DNA from: JAVVSK01 sp036654235
GTDB lineage: Bacteria; Bacillota; Clostridia; Christensenellales; CAG-138
Assembly (NCBI GenBank): GCA_036654235.1
Contig: JAVVSK010000003.1
Coordinates: forward strand, 88,640-152,639
Direction: 5' to 3'
DNA length: 64,000 nt
Under the pieces are notes generated by a model. The model searched no databases, was not told where the DNA came from, and saw only the letters and a program-made list of their open reading frames with translations. This document shows, in pieces, positions 26,424 through 33,739 of the stretch (the first letter of the stretch is position 1; each line of letters begins with the position of its first letter). A program made the translations under genes and the position numbers.

Positions 26424-26470
26424 TTCCCAATGCGAAAGCTCGTTTCTACCCGGAGGTTATCAATGAGAAA

Positions 26471-26493
26471 CCGCCCGCATGGACTTCGGGCGG
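26471..26493 (-). terminator. Terminator of the integrase gene
   Basis: Minus strand: CCGCCCG/CGGGCGG stem (26487-26493 and 26471-26477), loop of 9, followed by TTTCTCATT. It lies 10 nt after the integrase stop. Confidence 0.8.
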
Positions 26494-26502
26494 ACGGTAT
26501 TT

Positions 26503-28110
26503 TCATTTTATAGACGGATCGAACATCGGCAGTTTTGGGTACAGGACTATTTCAAAGTCGTCCGGCGCGTTGTGCCATCGGCCATTATGCTCCTTTGTGT
26601 AGACGACCTTTTCGAGCACCTCTTTCAGCATATCGTTCTTTGCCTTTGGCGTCGACAGCGCGGCGTAGACATCGAGAAGCCGCTCCACCTTTGGGATAAT
26701 ATTCTTGCGGCTATCCTCGCGGATCAGCTCAAGCGAGAGTTCGCCCTCTATAGCTGCGCGGCTCTCCGTGGCTTGCGTGATACGCTCAGACAGCACCCGC
26801 GACCGCTCGAGAAACATATCAGTCGTATAGACGCCTTGCTCAAGGAGGTTATGCAAATTGTCCCGCTGCTTTTCGAGGTCGACCAGCTCACCGTCAATCT
26901 TTTTTAGAGCCTTTCGCTTTACATCGACCTGCGACACCTTTTTCACCACAGGACCGTCGTCCCATTTTAACCGATAATCTCCCAGCCATTCAGACAGAGC
27001 CTCCAATATCCGTTCCTCGACGAAGTGGAGCGCTACGGAAATATTGTCGCAGCTTGTAGCGGCGCACATCAGCGCCTCCGGCTTCGCCTTATTCTTTCCG
27101 CTGTATGGGCGGCGCACCATCTTCCGACCACACTTACCGCAGACGACAATACCGGCCAGCGGATTTTTTACAGTGTTCCGCTCTCCGACCGGGCGCGGCG
27201 GATTTTGCGCTATATTCATCTGCGCGGTCTCCCACGTTTCTTTCTCAATCAGCGCCGGGTGCAGCCCGTCCACGATGATACACTCCTCTACGGAGGAGCG
27301 CGGATGGGATAAGACAACCCGCCCCTCTACCATACGCTTGACCGTCGGTCTCCAATTCCAGCGAACCTTGCCGACATATGCCGGATTGATTAGAATATCC
27401 CGGATGGATGCCGGAACCCAGTCACTACCCTTTTTCGGAGGCAGCCGCAGAGCATTGAGCCGCCGGACGATGAGCGAAACGCCGAGGCGCTTGCTCGTAC
27501 CGTCCTCCTGCACCTCACCGGAGGTATAAAGGTCAAATATAAAGCGGACGGTATCGGCCTCAGCAGGAACAGGCTCAAGCGTCCAGCCCTTTTCCCCTAC
27601 GAGCTTCACGCGCTTATAACCGAACGGAGCAATATTAGCTACCCATTTGCCCTCTTTCACCGAGGCGACGCGGCCCCGCTGCAAGCGCCGATTTATAGTC
27701 TTGTATTCCCGGCGGCTCATAAAAAGGCCGAACTCGAAATATTCCTCGTCAAACTCGTTGTTCGGGTCGTATGTTTTCATTGGGGTAATTATCTTTGTAT
27801 CGGAGAACTTGAACGTCTGCGCTACGATGCCTTGGTCAATGGTATCGCCGCGGGCCAGACGTTCGACCTCCATTACCAAAACGCCGTCCCAAAGACCGCC
27901 CTCAACCTCAGTCAATAGTTGCTGCATAACGGGACGAGCCGCGATAGTTTCGCCGGACACGACCTCCCGATATATTTCCGTTACGGTGAGCCGGAGTCTT
28001 TTTGAGAGCTCAAGCAATGCCCTCTCATGCCGAGCCAGCGTTTCACCCTCGCCACGCGCCTCAGCCTCCGCGTCTGCGCGGGACTTGCGCAGGTACATAC
28101 AATATCTCAT
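26503..28110 (-). CDS. Large serine recombinase (prophage integrase)
   Basis: The product is 535 aa from ATG 28110. The resolvase domain has the nucleophile in YLRKSRADAE (Ser10) and the active-site arginines in VMEVERLARGD. A Recombinase domain (GYKRVKL.. onward) follows, then a zinc ribbon with CGKCGRKMVRRP and a second CxxxxxC, then a C-terminal coiled coil (about 390-460). It integrates phage DNA at a short att site without host factors. It runs opposite to the phage lytic genes, next to the repressor. The upstream ATG at 28128 is possible but lacks a better ribosome binding site. Confidence 0.95.
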   Translation of the reverse strand: MRYCMYLRKSRADAEAEARGEGETLARHERALLELSKRLRLTVTEIYREVVSGETIAARPVMQQLLTEVEGGLWDGVLVMEVERLARGDTIDQGIVAQTFKFSDTKIITPMKTYDPNNEFDEEYFEFGLFMSRREYKTINRRLQRGRVASVKEGKWVANIAPFGYKRVKLVGEKGWTLEPVPAEADTVRFIFDLYTSGEVQEDGTSKRLGVSLIVRRLNALRLPPKKGSDWVPASIRDILINPAYVGKVRWNWRPTVKRMVEGRVVLSHPRSSVEECIIVDGLHPALIEKETWETAQMNIAQNPPRPVGERNTVKNPLAGIVVCGKCGRKMVRRPYSGKNKAKPEALMCAATSCDNISVALHFVEERILEALSEWLGDYRLKWDDGPVVKKVSQVDVKRKALKKIDGELVDLEKQRDNLHNLLEQGVYTTDMFLERSRVLSERITQATESRAAIEGELSLELIREDSRKNIIPKVERLLDVYAALSTPKAKNDMLKEVLEKVVYTKEHNGRWHNAPDDFEIVLYPKLPMFDPSIK

Positions 28111-28308
28111 TCGGCCACATCCTTTCACAAAAAGCCGCCCCGAAACCGGATCGGTCTCTCTTTATTGTTCTTTTTCATTCAAACTAACGGCGAGCTCGTT
28201 CCGCTTTTTTTAGCGCACCGTCGTATTTACCGTTTCCGAGCTTATTGCGAACAGGCAGCAGCGCAGCAAAAAAGGCGTACTACTTTCATCTCCATAAATC
28301 CATATAGA

Positions 28309-28914
28309 TTATATTGCCGACTTTCTTGACGATGCGGACTTGCCTTCTTTTTTCAACGAATAAGCCACTTCCATGTCGACCTGCATGAGCTGGTCGAGAA
28401 GGGAAGCCACGTTGTTTTTTAGATTGGATTGCAAGGTCATAAGCTCTGAAAGATAAAGCGGGTCGGCCAGAGCCTCGCCTCCGCTCTCCACTTTCAGCTT
28501 TATCTCGTTGCGGGATGACTGAAGTAGGTTCATAAACTCCTGATACAGATTGAGCTGCTCCTCCCGTCGGAGCTTCATGTCCCGGCAAAGCAAGACATAG
28601 AAATCGTCGTACAGCTTTGCAACGGTGTCTTTGAGTTCACGCGGCAGACCGTCGTAGACGGCCTTGAAATTACCTGCGTCAGTTTGAAAGACCGCCTCCT
28701 CGTGAGTGCGGCTATCGGAAAGCCCCAGCAGATAGTCGGTGGTAACACCGAAATACTGCGCGAGGGAACAGAGCGTTTCTTGCCTCGGCTCTTTACCCTC
28801 GATTTCGTAGCCGGACACGGTTGAGCGCTTCATGTTCACGGCCTTTGCCAAATTAGCTTGTGTCATATCGCGTTCCTTTCGGAGGGCGATTAGACGATTA
28901 GAAAATTGCTTCAT
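28309..28914 (-). CDS. XRE-family phage repressor (CI-like)
   Basis: The product is 201 aa. An N-terminal helix-turn-helix (RLIALRKERDMTQANLAKAV then MKRSTVSGYEIEGKEPRQET, about 7-60) is followed by FGVTTDYLLGLSD, typical of clostridial phage repressors. The C-terminal two thirds is helical with no LexA-type peptidase motif. GGAGG precedes the ATG. It is divergent from the damaged Cro-like gene at 29015; the 100-nt gap between them should contain the operators. Confidence 0.9.
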   Translation of the reverse strand: MKQFSNRLIALRKERDMTQANLAKAVNMKRSTVSGYEIEGKEPRQETLCSLAQYFGVTTDYLLGLSDSRTHEEAVFQTDAGNFKAVYDGLPRELKDTVAKLYDDFYVLLCRDMKLRREEQLNLYQEFMNLLQSSRNEIKLKVESGGEALADPLYLSELMTLQSNLKNNVASLLDQLMQVDMEVAYSLKKEGKSASSRKSAI

Positions 28915-29014
28915 AGGTACACCTCCAATTTATAATTATATTCAAATTACCCCGTTTAAGGACTGTACTGTTTTATAGAAAGTCTCAATATGGGGCAGAA
29001 AGGAGAAGGCAACA

Positions 29015-29197
29015 ATGAGAGTAAAGCTCCAAAAGCTACGCAAAGCCGCTGGTTATACTCAGCAGACGTTCAGCGACCGCGTTGGCATTTCCCGTTCGCA
29101 TTACTAGCAAATCGAATTCGGGGACAAAGAACCGTCGCTCAGAGTTTGGCTTAAAATCAAGAAAGCCCTTAACTATCAGTATGACGATATTTTTTAA
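29015..29197 (+). pseudogene. Cro-like XRE regulator with in-frame amber codon
   Basis: A 60-residue XRE helix-turn-helix reading frame with AAGGAG upstream. It is interrupted by TAG at 29105-29107 (codon 31). Before the stop: LRKAAGYTQQTFSDRVGISR then SHY. After it: QIEFGDKEPSL then VWLKIKKALNYQYDDIF and TAA. The stop occupies the position that is usually Ser in SxxYSQIE, one base from TCG. It is divergent from the repressor, where a Cro gene belongs. Either a nonsense mutation or a sequence error; TAG serves as normal terminator elsewhere in this phage, so recoding is unlikely. Confidence 0.75.
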
Positions 29198-29311
29198 CCA
29201 TAAAAGCCCAGTTTCGCGTCAAAAGTAAGCGGGTGAACGCAATACACGCCCCATATAGTGGCGTGCCCCTTGACCGCAATATAATCATAGCACCGAAGGA
29301 GGCGAGAAGAA

Positions 29312-29816
29312 ATGTCAAAGCAAGTTACCAAAGCGGCGGGTAATCGGTATTGTCAGGCACGATTGGAGGCAGCAAGGTACAATCCAAAGTTCTTGACAAG
29401 AGCGACCGCCGTTGACGAGCTCTCTGGCATCACCGAGGACAGGCTAAAAAAGTACGGGCTTGATATTGTCCGGTCTCCGAACGAAGCCGTAGCCATCATG
29501 GCGGACGCCTACAATGAGCCGGAGCTCAGAGCTTGGTACTGCGCGAACGAATGCCCTCTTGGGCGAGATTGCAGAGAGATACAGCAAATGCCGCCGGAGA
29601 GAGCTCTTGTATTCAGTAACGGAGCTCGACGCTGCTATGGAGCATCTCGCTCGGATGATGGACGACGGGCGGATTGATGAGGAGGAGCAAGAGGTTCTGC
29701 CTGACCTACGGGAGCAGTTCTTGGAGTTCCGCAGGCATATCGACGAAAACCTCGTAATCCTCGAAAAGGCCGCCCGAAGCGGTGCGCGCGCTGCTGCTCA
29801 AGCACGGCGCGGCTAA
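29312..29816 (+). pseudogene. Phage early HTH-type regulator split by a frameshift
   Basis: Two overlapping frames together match one phage protein family. The first frame (ATG 29312, GGAGG 8 nt upstream) gives GNRYCQARLEAARYNPKFL, then NEPELRAWYCANECPLGRD (a conserved Cys pair), up to about 29607. The second frame continues with LLYSVTELDAAMEHLARMMD, then a Glu-rich helical end, to TAA 29816. The switch lies in GAGCTCTTGTATTC near 29607 and needs +1 or -2. Read separately, the first frame ends in an implausible Arg-rich tail at 29677. Pseudogene or sequencing indel. A small hairpin CACGCC/GGCGTG lies upstream at 29245-29265. Confidence 0.65.
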
Positions 29817-29892
29817 ACTGTCGGAAATTGCCCCGAGCGGGTACCCGGCGCTACTCGCAGAGGCGCATAAGTTGGGAAGCGCTAATGAGTAA
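29782..29892 (+). CDS. Small phage ORF ahead of DUF2800 gene
   Basis: 36 codons from a GTG start at 29782 to TAA 29892, overlapping the next gene by 8 nt (ATGAGTAA). The peptide begins VRALLLKHGAAKLSEIAPSG and continues YPALLAEAHKLG. This pattern (helix, KLSEI.P..YPALL.E) recurs in small ORFs preceding DUF2800 genes in clostridial prophages, as far as I recall. The start is uncertain, and the ORF overlaps the end of the frameshifted regulator. Confidence 0.5.
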   Translation: MRALLLKHGAAKLSEIAPSGYPALLAEAHKLGSANE

Positions 29893-31018
29893 TCACGCAT
29901 TACTCTCTGCCTCGTCATCGCATCGCTGGATTAACTGTCCGCCATCGGCGCGACTCTGTGAAAACTACGAGGATAAAAGCAGCGATTACGCTGCCGAAGG
30001 CACAGACGCCCACAGCCTTTGCGAATACAAGCTGAAACGGGCGCTCGGCAGTGATGCACAAGACCCCACCGAAAAGCTCTCCTACTACAACGAAGAAATG
30101 GAAGACTGTGCCAACGGTTACACGGCTTTTGTCATGGAACTTGTCGAAGCGGCAAAAGAGAAAAGCAGTGACCCTATTGCGCTCATTGAGCAACGCCTCG
30201 ATTACTCCCGTTTTGTGGAAGGCGGCTTCGGCACCGGCGACTGCGTCATTGTAGCGGACGGTATGCTTCACGTCGTGGACTATAAACACGGCAAGGGTGT
30301 ACGGGTTTTTGCGGACGATAATTCGCAGATGATGCTTTACGCTTTGGGCGCGCTGGAACTATACGACGACCTATACGATATATCCACAGTGTCCATGACC
30401 ATCTACCAGCCGCGCCGCTACAATGTCAGCACTTTCAAGATGACAAAAGACGCGCTCTGCCGATGGGCAGAAAAAACGCTTAAACCCGCTGCCGCGCTCG
30501 CCTATGCCGGAGAGGGCGAATACCAATGCGGCGACTGGTGCGGGTTTTGCAAGGCAAGAGCCACGTGTTGCAAACGCGCCGAGAGTAACCTAGCGCTCGC
30601 TAAATACGATTTTAGACTGCCGCCGTTATTGGAAGATAACGAAATCGAATCAATACTATTGCGGGTCGACGAGTTGGTGTCCTGGGGCGCGGATGTAAAA
30701 GATTACGCGCTAAAAGCCGCCTTAGGCGGTAAGAAATGGTGTACCCTGAAGCTGGTCGAAGGACGCGCTAACCGCAAATACACGAATGAAAACCTCGTGG
30801 CGGCAACCGTTACGGCCGCCGGCTACGACCCATACGAGCGCAAAGTACGGGGCGTAACCGCGATGGAAAAAATGCTAGGCAAATCAAAATTCGGAGAACT
30901 GCTCGGTGGTCTCACCGTAAAGCCACGAGGGCGACCCGCACTTGTGCCGAAGAGCGACGATCGCCCGGAAATAAACACAGCGGAAAATGATTTTTCAGAG
31001 GAGAACGATAATGACTAA
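29885..31018 (+). CDS. DUF2800 phage nuclease-like protein
   Basis: The product is 377 aa from ATG 29885. The N-terminus (HALLSASSSHRWINCPPSAR; AEGTDAHSLCEY) and the middle (GTGDCVIVADGMLHVVDYKH, then KHGKGV) match DUF2800, a PD-(D/E)XK/Cas4-like family with the GxxDxxxxD..VxDyKxGxG pattern. A Cys cluster CGDWCGFCKARATCC could bind Fe-S or Zn, as in AddB/Cas4. Immediately upstream of DUF2815 and the polymerase, it probably takes part in phage recombination or replication. Confidence 0.88.
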   Translation: MSNHALLSASSSHRWINCPPSARLCENYEDKSSDYAAEGTDAHSLCEYKLKRALGSDAQDPTEKLSYYNEEMEDCANGYTAFVMELVEAAKEKSSDPIALIEQRLDYSRFVEGGFGTGDCVIVADGMLHVVDYKHGKGVRVFADDNSQMMLYALGALELYDDLYDISTVSMTIYQPRRYNVSTFKMTKDALCRWAEKTLKPAAALAYAGEGEYQCGDWCGFCKARATCCKRAESNLALAKYDFRLPPLLEDNEIESILLRVDELVSWGADVKDYALKAALGGKKWCTLKLVEGRANRKYTNENLVAATVTAAGYDPYERKVRGVTAMEKMLGKSKFGELLGGLTVKPRGRPALVPKSDDRPEINTAENDFSEENDND

Positions 31019-31598
31019 CAACAACGCCAAGATAATAAAAAACCCGACCAAGATAATAACCGGCGAATGCCGTCTGAGTTACGCAACCCTATGGGAGCCG
31101 AAGTCCATCAATGGGGGGGCGCCTAAGTATTCGGTGTCTCTCATCATCCCAAAGTCTGACACTAAAACAGTCGCCAAAATTAAGACGGCTATCGAGGCGG
31201 CTTACCGCGAGGGCGGGGCCAAGCTGAAAGGCAGCGGTAAGTCCACTCCGCCACTCGCGACAATCAAACATCCACTGCGCGACGGCGACATAGAGCGCCC
31301 CGACGATGAGGCATATGCCAACAGTTATTTTGTCAATGCCAACAGCTCCTCGGCTCCCGGCATTGTAGACCTTAACCGAGAGCAAATAATGACGCATTCG
31401 GAGATATATTCGGGCGTGTACGGTCGCGCAAGCATCAACTTCTATGCTTTCAATACAAATGGCAACAAGGGTATTGCTTGCGGTCTTAATAACATCCAAA
31501 AAACGCGCGACGGTGAGTCTCTCGGGGGCAAGACAAGCGCGGAGGATGACTTCACGGAGAACGAAGAATACGAAGAATACGAAGAAATTTTATACTGA
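31011..31598 (+). CDS. DUF2815 phage protein (ssDNA-binding-like)
   Basis: The product is 195 aa from ATG 31011, which overlaps the DUF2800 stop by 8 nt; AGAGGAG is well placed. GECRLSYATLWEPKSINGGA then PKYSVSLIIPKSD is the family signature. NREQIMTHSEIYSGVYGRAS and FYAFNTNGNKGIACGLNNIQ follow, with an acidic C-terminal tail (EDDFTENEEYEEYEE) as in single-stranded DNA-binding proteins. It lies in the replication block. Confidence 0.85.
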   Translation: MTNNNAKIIKNPTKIITGECRLSYATLWEPKSINGGAPKYSVSLIIPKSDTKTVAKIKTAIEAAYREGGAKLKGSGKSTPPLATIKHPLRDGDIERPDDEAYANSYFVNANSSSAPGIVDLNREQIMTHSEIYSGVYGRASINFYAFNTNGNKGIACGLNNIQKTRDGESLGGKTSAEDDFTENEEYEEYEEILY

Positions 31599-31606
31599 CG
31601 GCACTG

Positions 31607-31641
31607 TTTTAGGAGTATCGCGCTTAACGATACTCCTAAAA
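31607..31641. repeat. Perfect 14-bp inverted repeat
   Basis: TTTTAGGAGTATCG (31607-31620), loop CGCTTAA, CGATACTCCTAAAA (31628-31641). It sits 9 nt after DUF2815 and before a small ORF. There is no T run after the stem, so it is a weak intrinsic terminator at best; an operator or RNA-processing site is possible. Confidence 0.8.
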
Positions 31642-31658
31642 CCCGAAAGGTACTAATT

Positions 31659-31763
31659 ATGGGAATTACCAAAGAGCTGATATATACGCATAGCGTTTTA
31701 CGGGCATTAAACGAAACCGCGCGCAATATTAAGCGGTCTAGGAGCACATATGAAGAATCTTAG
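31659..31763 (+). CDS. Small ORF before the polymerase gene
   Basis: 34 codons from ATG 31659 to TAG 31763, overlapping the polymerase start by 14 nt. GAAAGG lies upstream. The sequence begins MGITKELIYTHSVLRALNET and ends with a basic stretch (RNIKRSR). Probably a genuine small phage protein given the tight packing; function unknown. Confidence 0.5.
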   Translation: MGITKELIYTHSVLRALNETARNIKRSRSTYEES

Positions 31764-33738
31764 TATTGATATAGAAACCTATAGTAGCATCGATCTTTCC
31801 AAATGTGGGGTTTACCGATATACGGAAGCGCCGGACTTTGAAATTCTGCTGTTCGGATATTCTGTTGACGGCGGCGAAGTTCATGTGGTCGATATTGCAA
31901 ATTGCGAAAGCCTCCCGACGCATATACTCACCGCTCTTACGGATAACAATGTGGTCAAGTGGGCGTTCAACGCGCAGTTCGAGAGGATATGCCTTTCGCG
32001 GTATCTGCGCGATATCGACCGCTTTTATAATATCGGCTACGGCATTTTACGGGATACAGTAGGCGATTACCTTAACCCGGAAGCGTGGCGCTGCACGATG
32101 GTGTGGTCTGCATATATGGGTCTGCCGCTCTCCCTTGAGGGTGTCGGCGCGGTGCTTGAGCTTGAAAAGCAAAAACTCACCGAAGGCAAAGACCTCATTC
32201 GGTATTTCTGCTTACCCTGCAAGCCCAATGCAGCAAATGGGCAGCGCACACGAAATCTTCCAATCCACGCCAAGGAAAAATGGGATGCCTTTAAATCATA
32301 TAACAAACGCGATGTAGAAACGGAAATGTCGATACAAGAGAAATTGTCAAAATTTGCTGTGCCGGACAGCGTTTGGGACGAATATCACCTCGACCAAGAG
32401 ATAAACGACCGGGGCGTGGCGCTTGATATGACGCTCGTCAAGGAAGCCATCGCTATGGATACGCGTTCCCGCGCAGAACTAACCGCAAAAATGCAAAGGC
32501 TCACCGAACTGGATAATCCAAATTCTGTTATGCAAATAAAACAATGGCTTTCGGATAACGGGTGGGGTACCGACACGCTCGATAAAAAAGCAGTGGTAGA
32601 GCTATTGAAAACCGCACCGCCGGAGATGCGTGATGTGTTGATGCTCCGTCAGCAGTTGGCAAAATCATCGGTGAAAAAATATCAGACGATGGAAAACGCC
32701 GTCTGCGGCGATGGTCGCGCTCGTGGAATGTTTCAGTTCTATGGAGCCAACCGAACCGGGCGTTGGGCAGGCAGACAGATTCAAATGCAAAATCTGCCGC
32801 AGAATCATCTGCCCGATTTGGAACAGGCCCGTTGTCTTGTGCGATGCGGAAATTATGCTGCGCTGGAAATGCTCTACAACTCCGTACCGGAGGTGCTGTC
32901 GGAACTGATACGCACGGCGTTTGTGCCGGAGTCCGGACGCAAGTTTATCGTGGCGGATTTTTCGGCAATTGAAGCCCGCGTCCTCGCATGGTTTGCGGAT
33001 GAAAAGTGGCGGAAGAAAGTTTTTGAGAACGGCGGCGATATTTATTGCGCCTCTGCCTCTCAGATGTTTCGCGTTCCCGTAGAGAAGCACGGTGTCAATG
33101 GACATCTGCGACAGAAAGGCAAAATCGCGGAACTCGCGCTCGGCTACGGCGGCTCTGTAGTTGCGCTCAAAACAATGGGCGCTCTGGACATGGGACTGAC
33201 CGAAGATGAACTTCCTCCGCTGGTAACTGCTTGGCGCGCGTCCAACAAAAACATCGTCCGTTTCTGGTGGGATGTTGACCGCGCCGCTATAACGGCGGTT
33301 CGCAAGAAAACCACCACGGACACACACGGCATCCGCTTTGCGTATCAGAGCGGGATGCTTTTTATCCGGTTGCCCTCGGGCAGACGGCTTACATATGTAA
33401 AACCGAAAATCGAAGAAAACAGGTTCGGCGGTGATTGTCTCACCTATGAAGGTATTGTCGGTGCAAAAAAGTGGGAACGCATCAAAAGTTACGGTCCAAA
33501 AATCGTGGAAAACATCGTTCAGGCGACAGCCCGCGATATTCTCTGCTACGCAATGCAGACGCTCCGCAATTGCTTTATTACTATGCATATCCACGATGAG
33601 CTGGTCATCGAAGCAGACCAACGGATGCCGCTCAATGCGGTATGTGAACAAATGAGCCGCACTCCGCCTTGGGCTAAAGGGCTCAAACTCCGCGCCGACG
33701 GTTACGAATGCGCGTTCTATAAAAAAGATGAGGGGTGA
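31750..33738 (+). CDS. Phage family A DNA polymerase with 3'-5' exonuclease
   Basis: The product is 662 aa. The N-terminal DEDD exonuclease begins with LSIDIETYSSIDL (Exo I) and continues to KRDVETEMSI (Exo III). Polymerase motifs follow: A, VADFSAIEARVLAWFADE; B, QKGKIAELALGYGG; C, MHIHDELVIE. It replicates the phage genome. The ATG at 31750 overlaps the small ORF. The primase-helicase gene starts inside its last codons. Confidence 0.95.
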   Translation: MKNLSIDIETYSSIDLSKCGVYRYTEAPDFEILLFGYSVDGGEVHVVDIANCESLPTHILTALTDNNVVKWAFNAQFERICLSRYLRDIDRFYNIGYGILRDTVGDYLNPEAWRCTMVWSAYMGLPLSLEGVGAVLELEKQKLTEGKDLIRYFCLPCKPNAANGQRTRNLPIHAKEKWDAFKSYNKRDVETEMSIQEKLSKFAVPDSVWDEYHLDQEINDRGVALDMTLVKEAIAMDTRSRAELTAKMQRLTELDNPNSVMQIKQWLSDNGWGTDTLDKKAVVELLKTAPPEMRDVLMLRQQLAKSSVKKYQTMENAVCGDGRARGMFQFYGANRTGRWAGRQIQMQNLPQNHLPDLEQARCLVRCGNYAALEMLYNSVPEVLSELIRTAFVPESGRKFIVADFSAIEARVLAWFADEKWRKKVFENGGDIYCASASQMFRVPVEKHGVNGHLRQKGKIAELALGYGGSVVALKTMGALDMGLTEDELPPLVTAWRASNKNIVRFWWDVDRAAITAVRKKTTTDTHGIRFAYQSGMLFIRLPSGRRLTYVKPKIEENRFGGDCLTYEGIVGAKKWERIKSYGPKIVENIVQATARDILCYAMQTLRNCFITMHIHDELVIEADQRMPLNAVCEQMSRTPPWAKGLKLRADGYECAFYKKDEG

Positions 33739-33739
33739 C

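Noticed and set aside
29105..29107. Amber recoding (TAG as sense) in the prophage
   Set aside because: Several phage genes end at TAG in tightly packed overlaps, for example 36014-36016 and 51735-51737, so TAG is a normal stop here.
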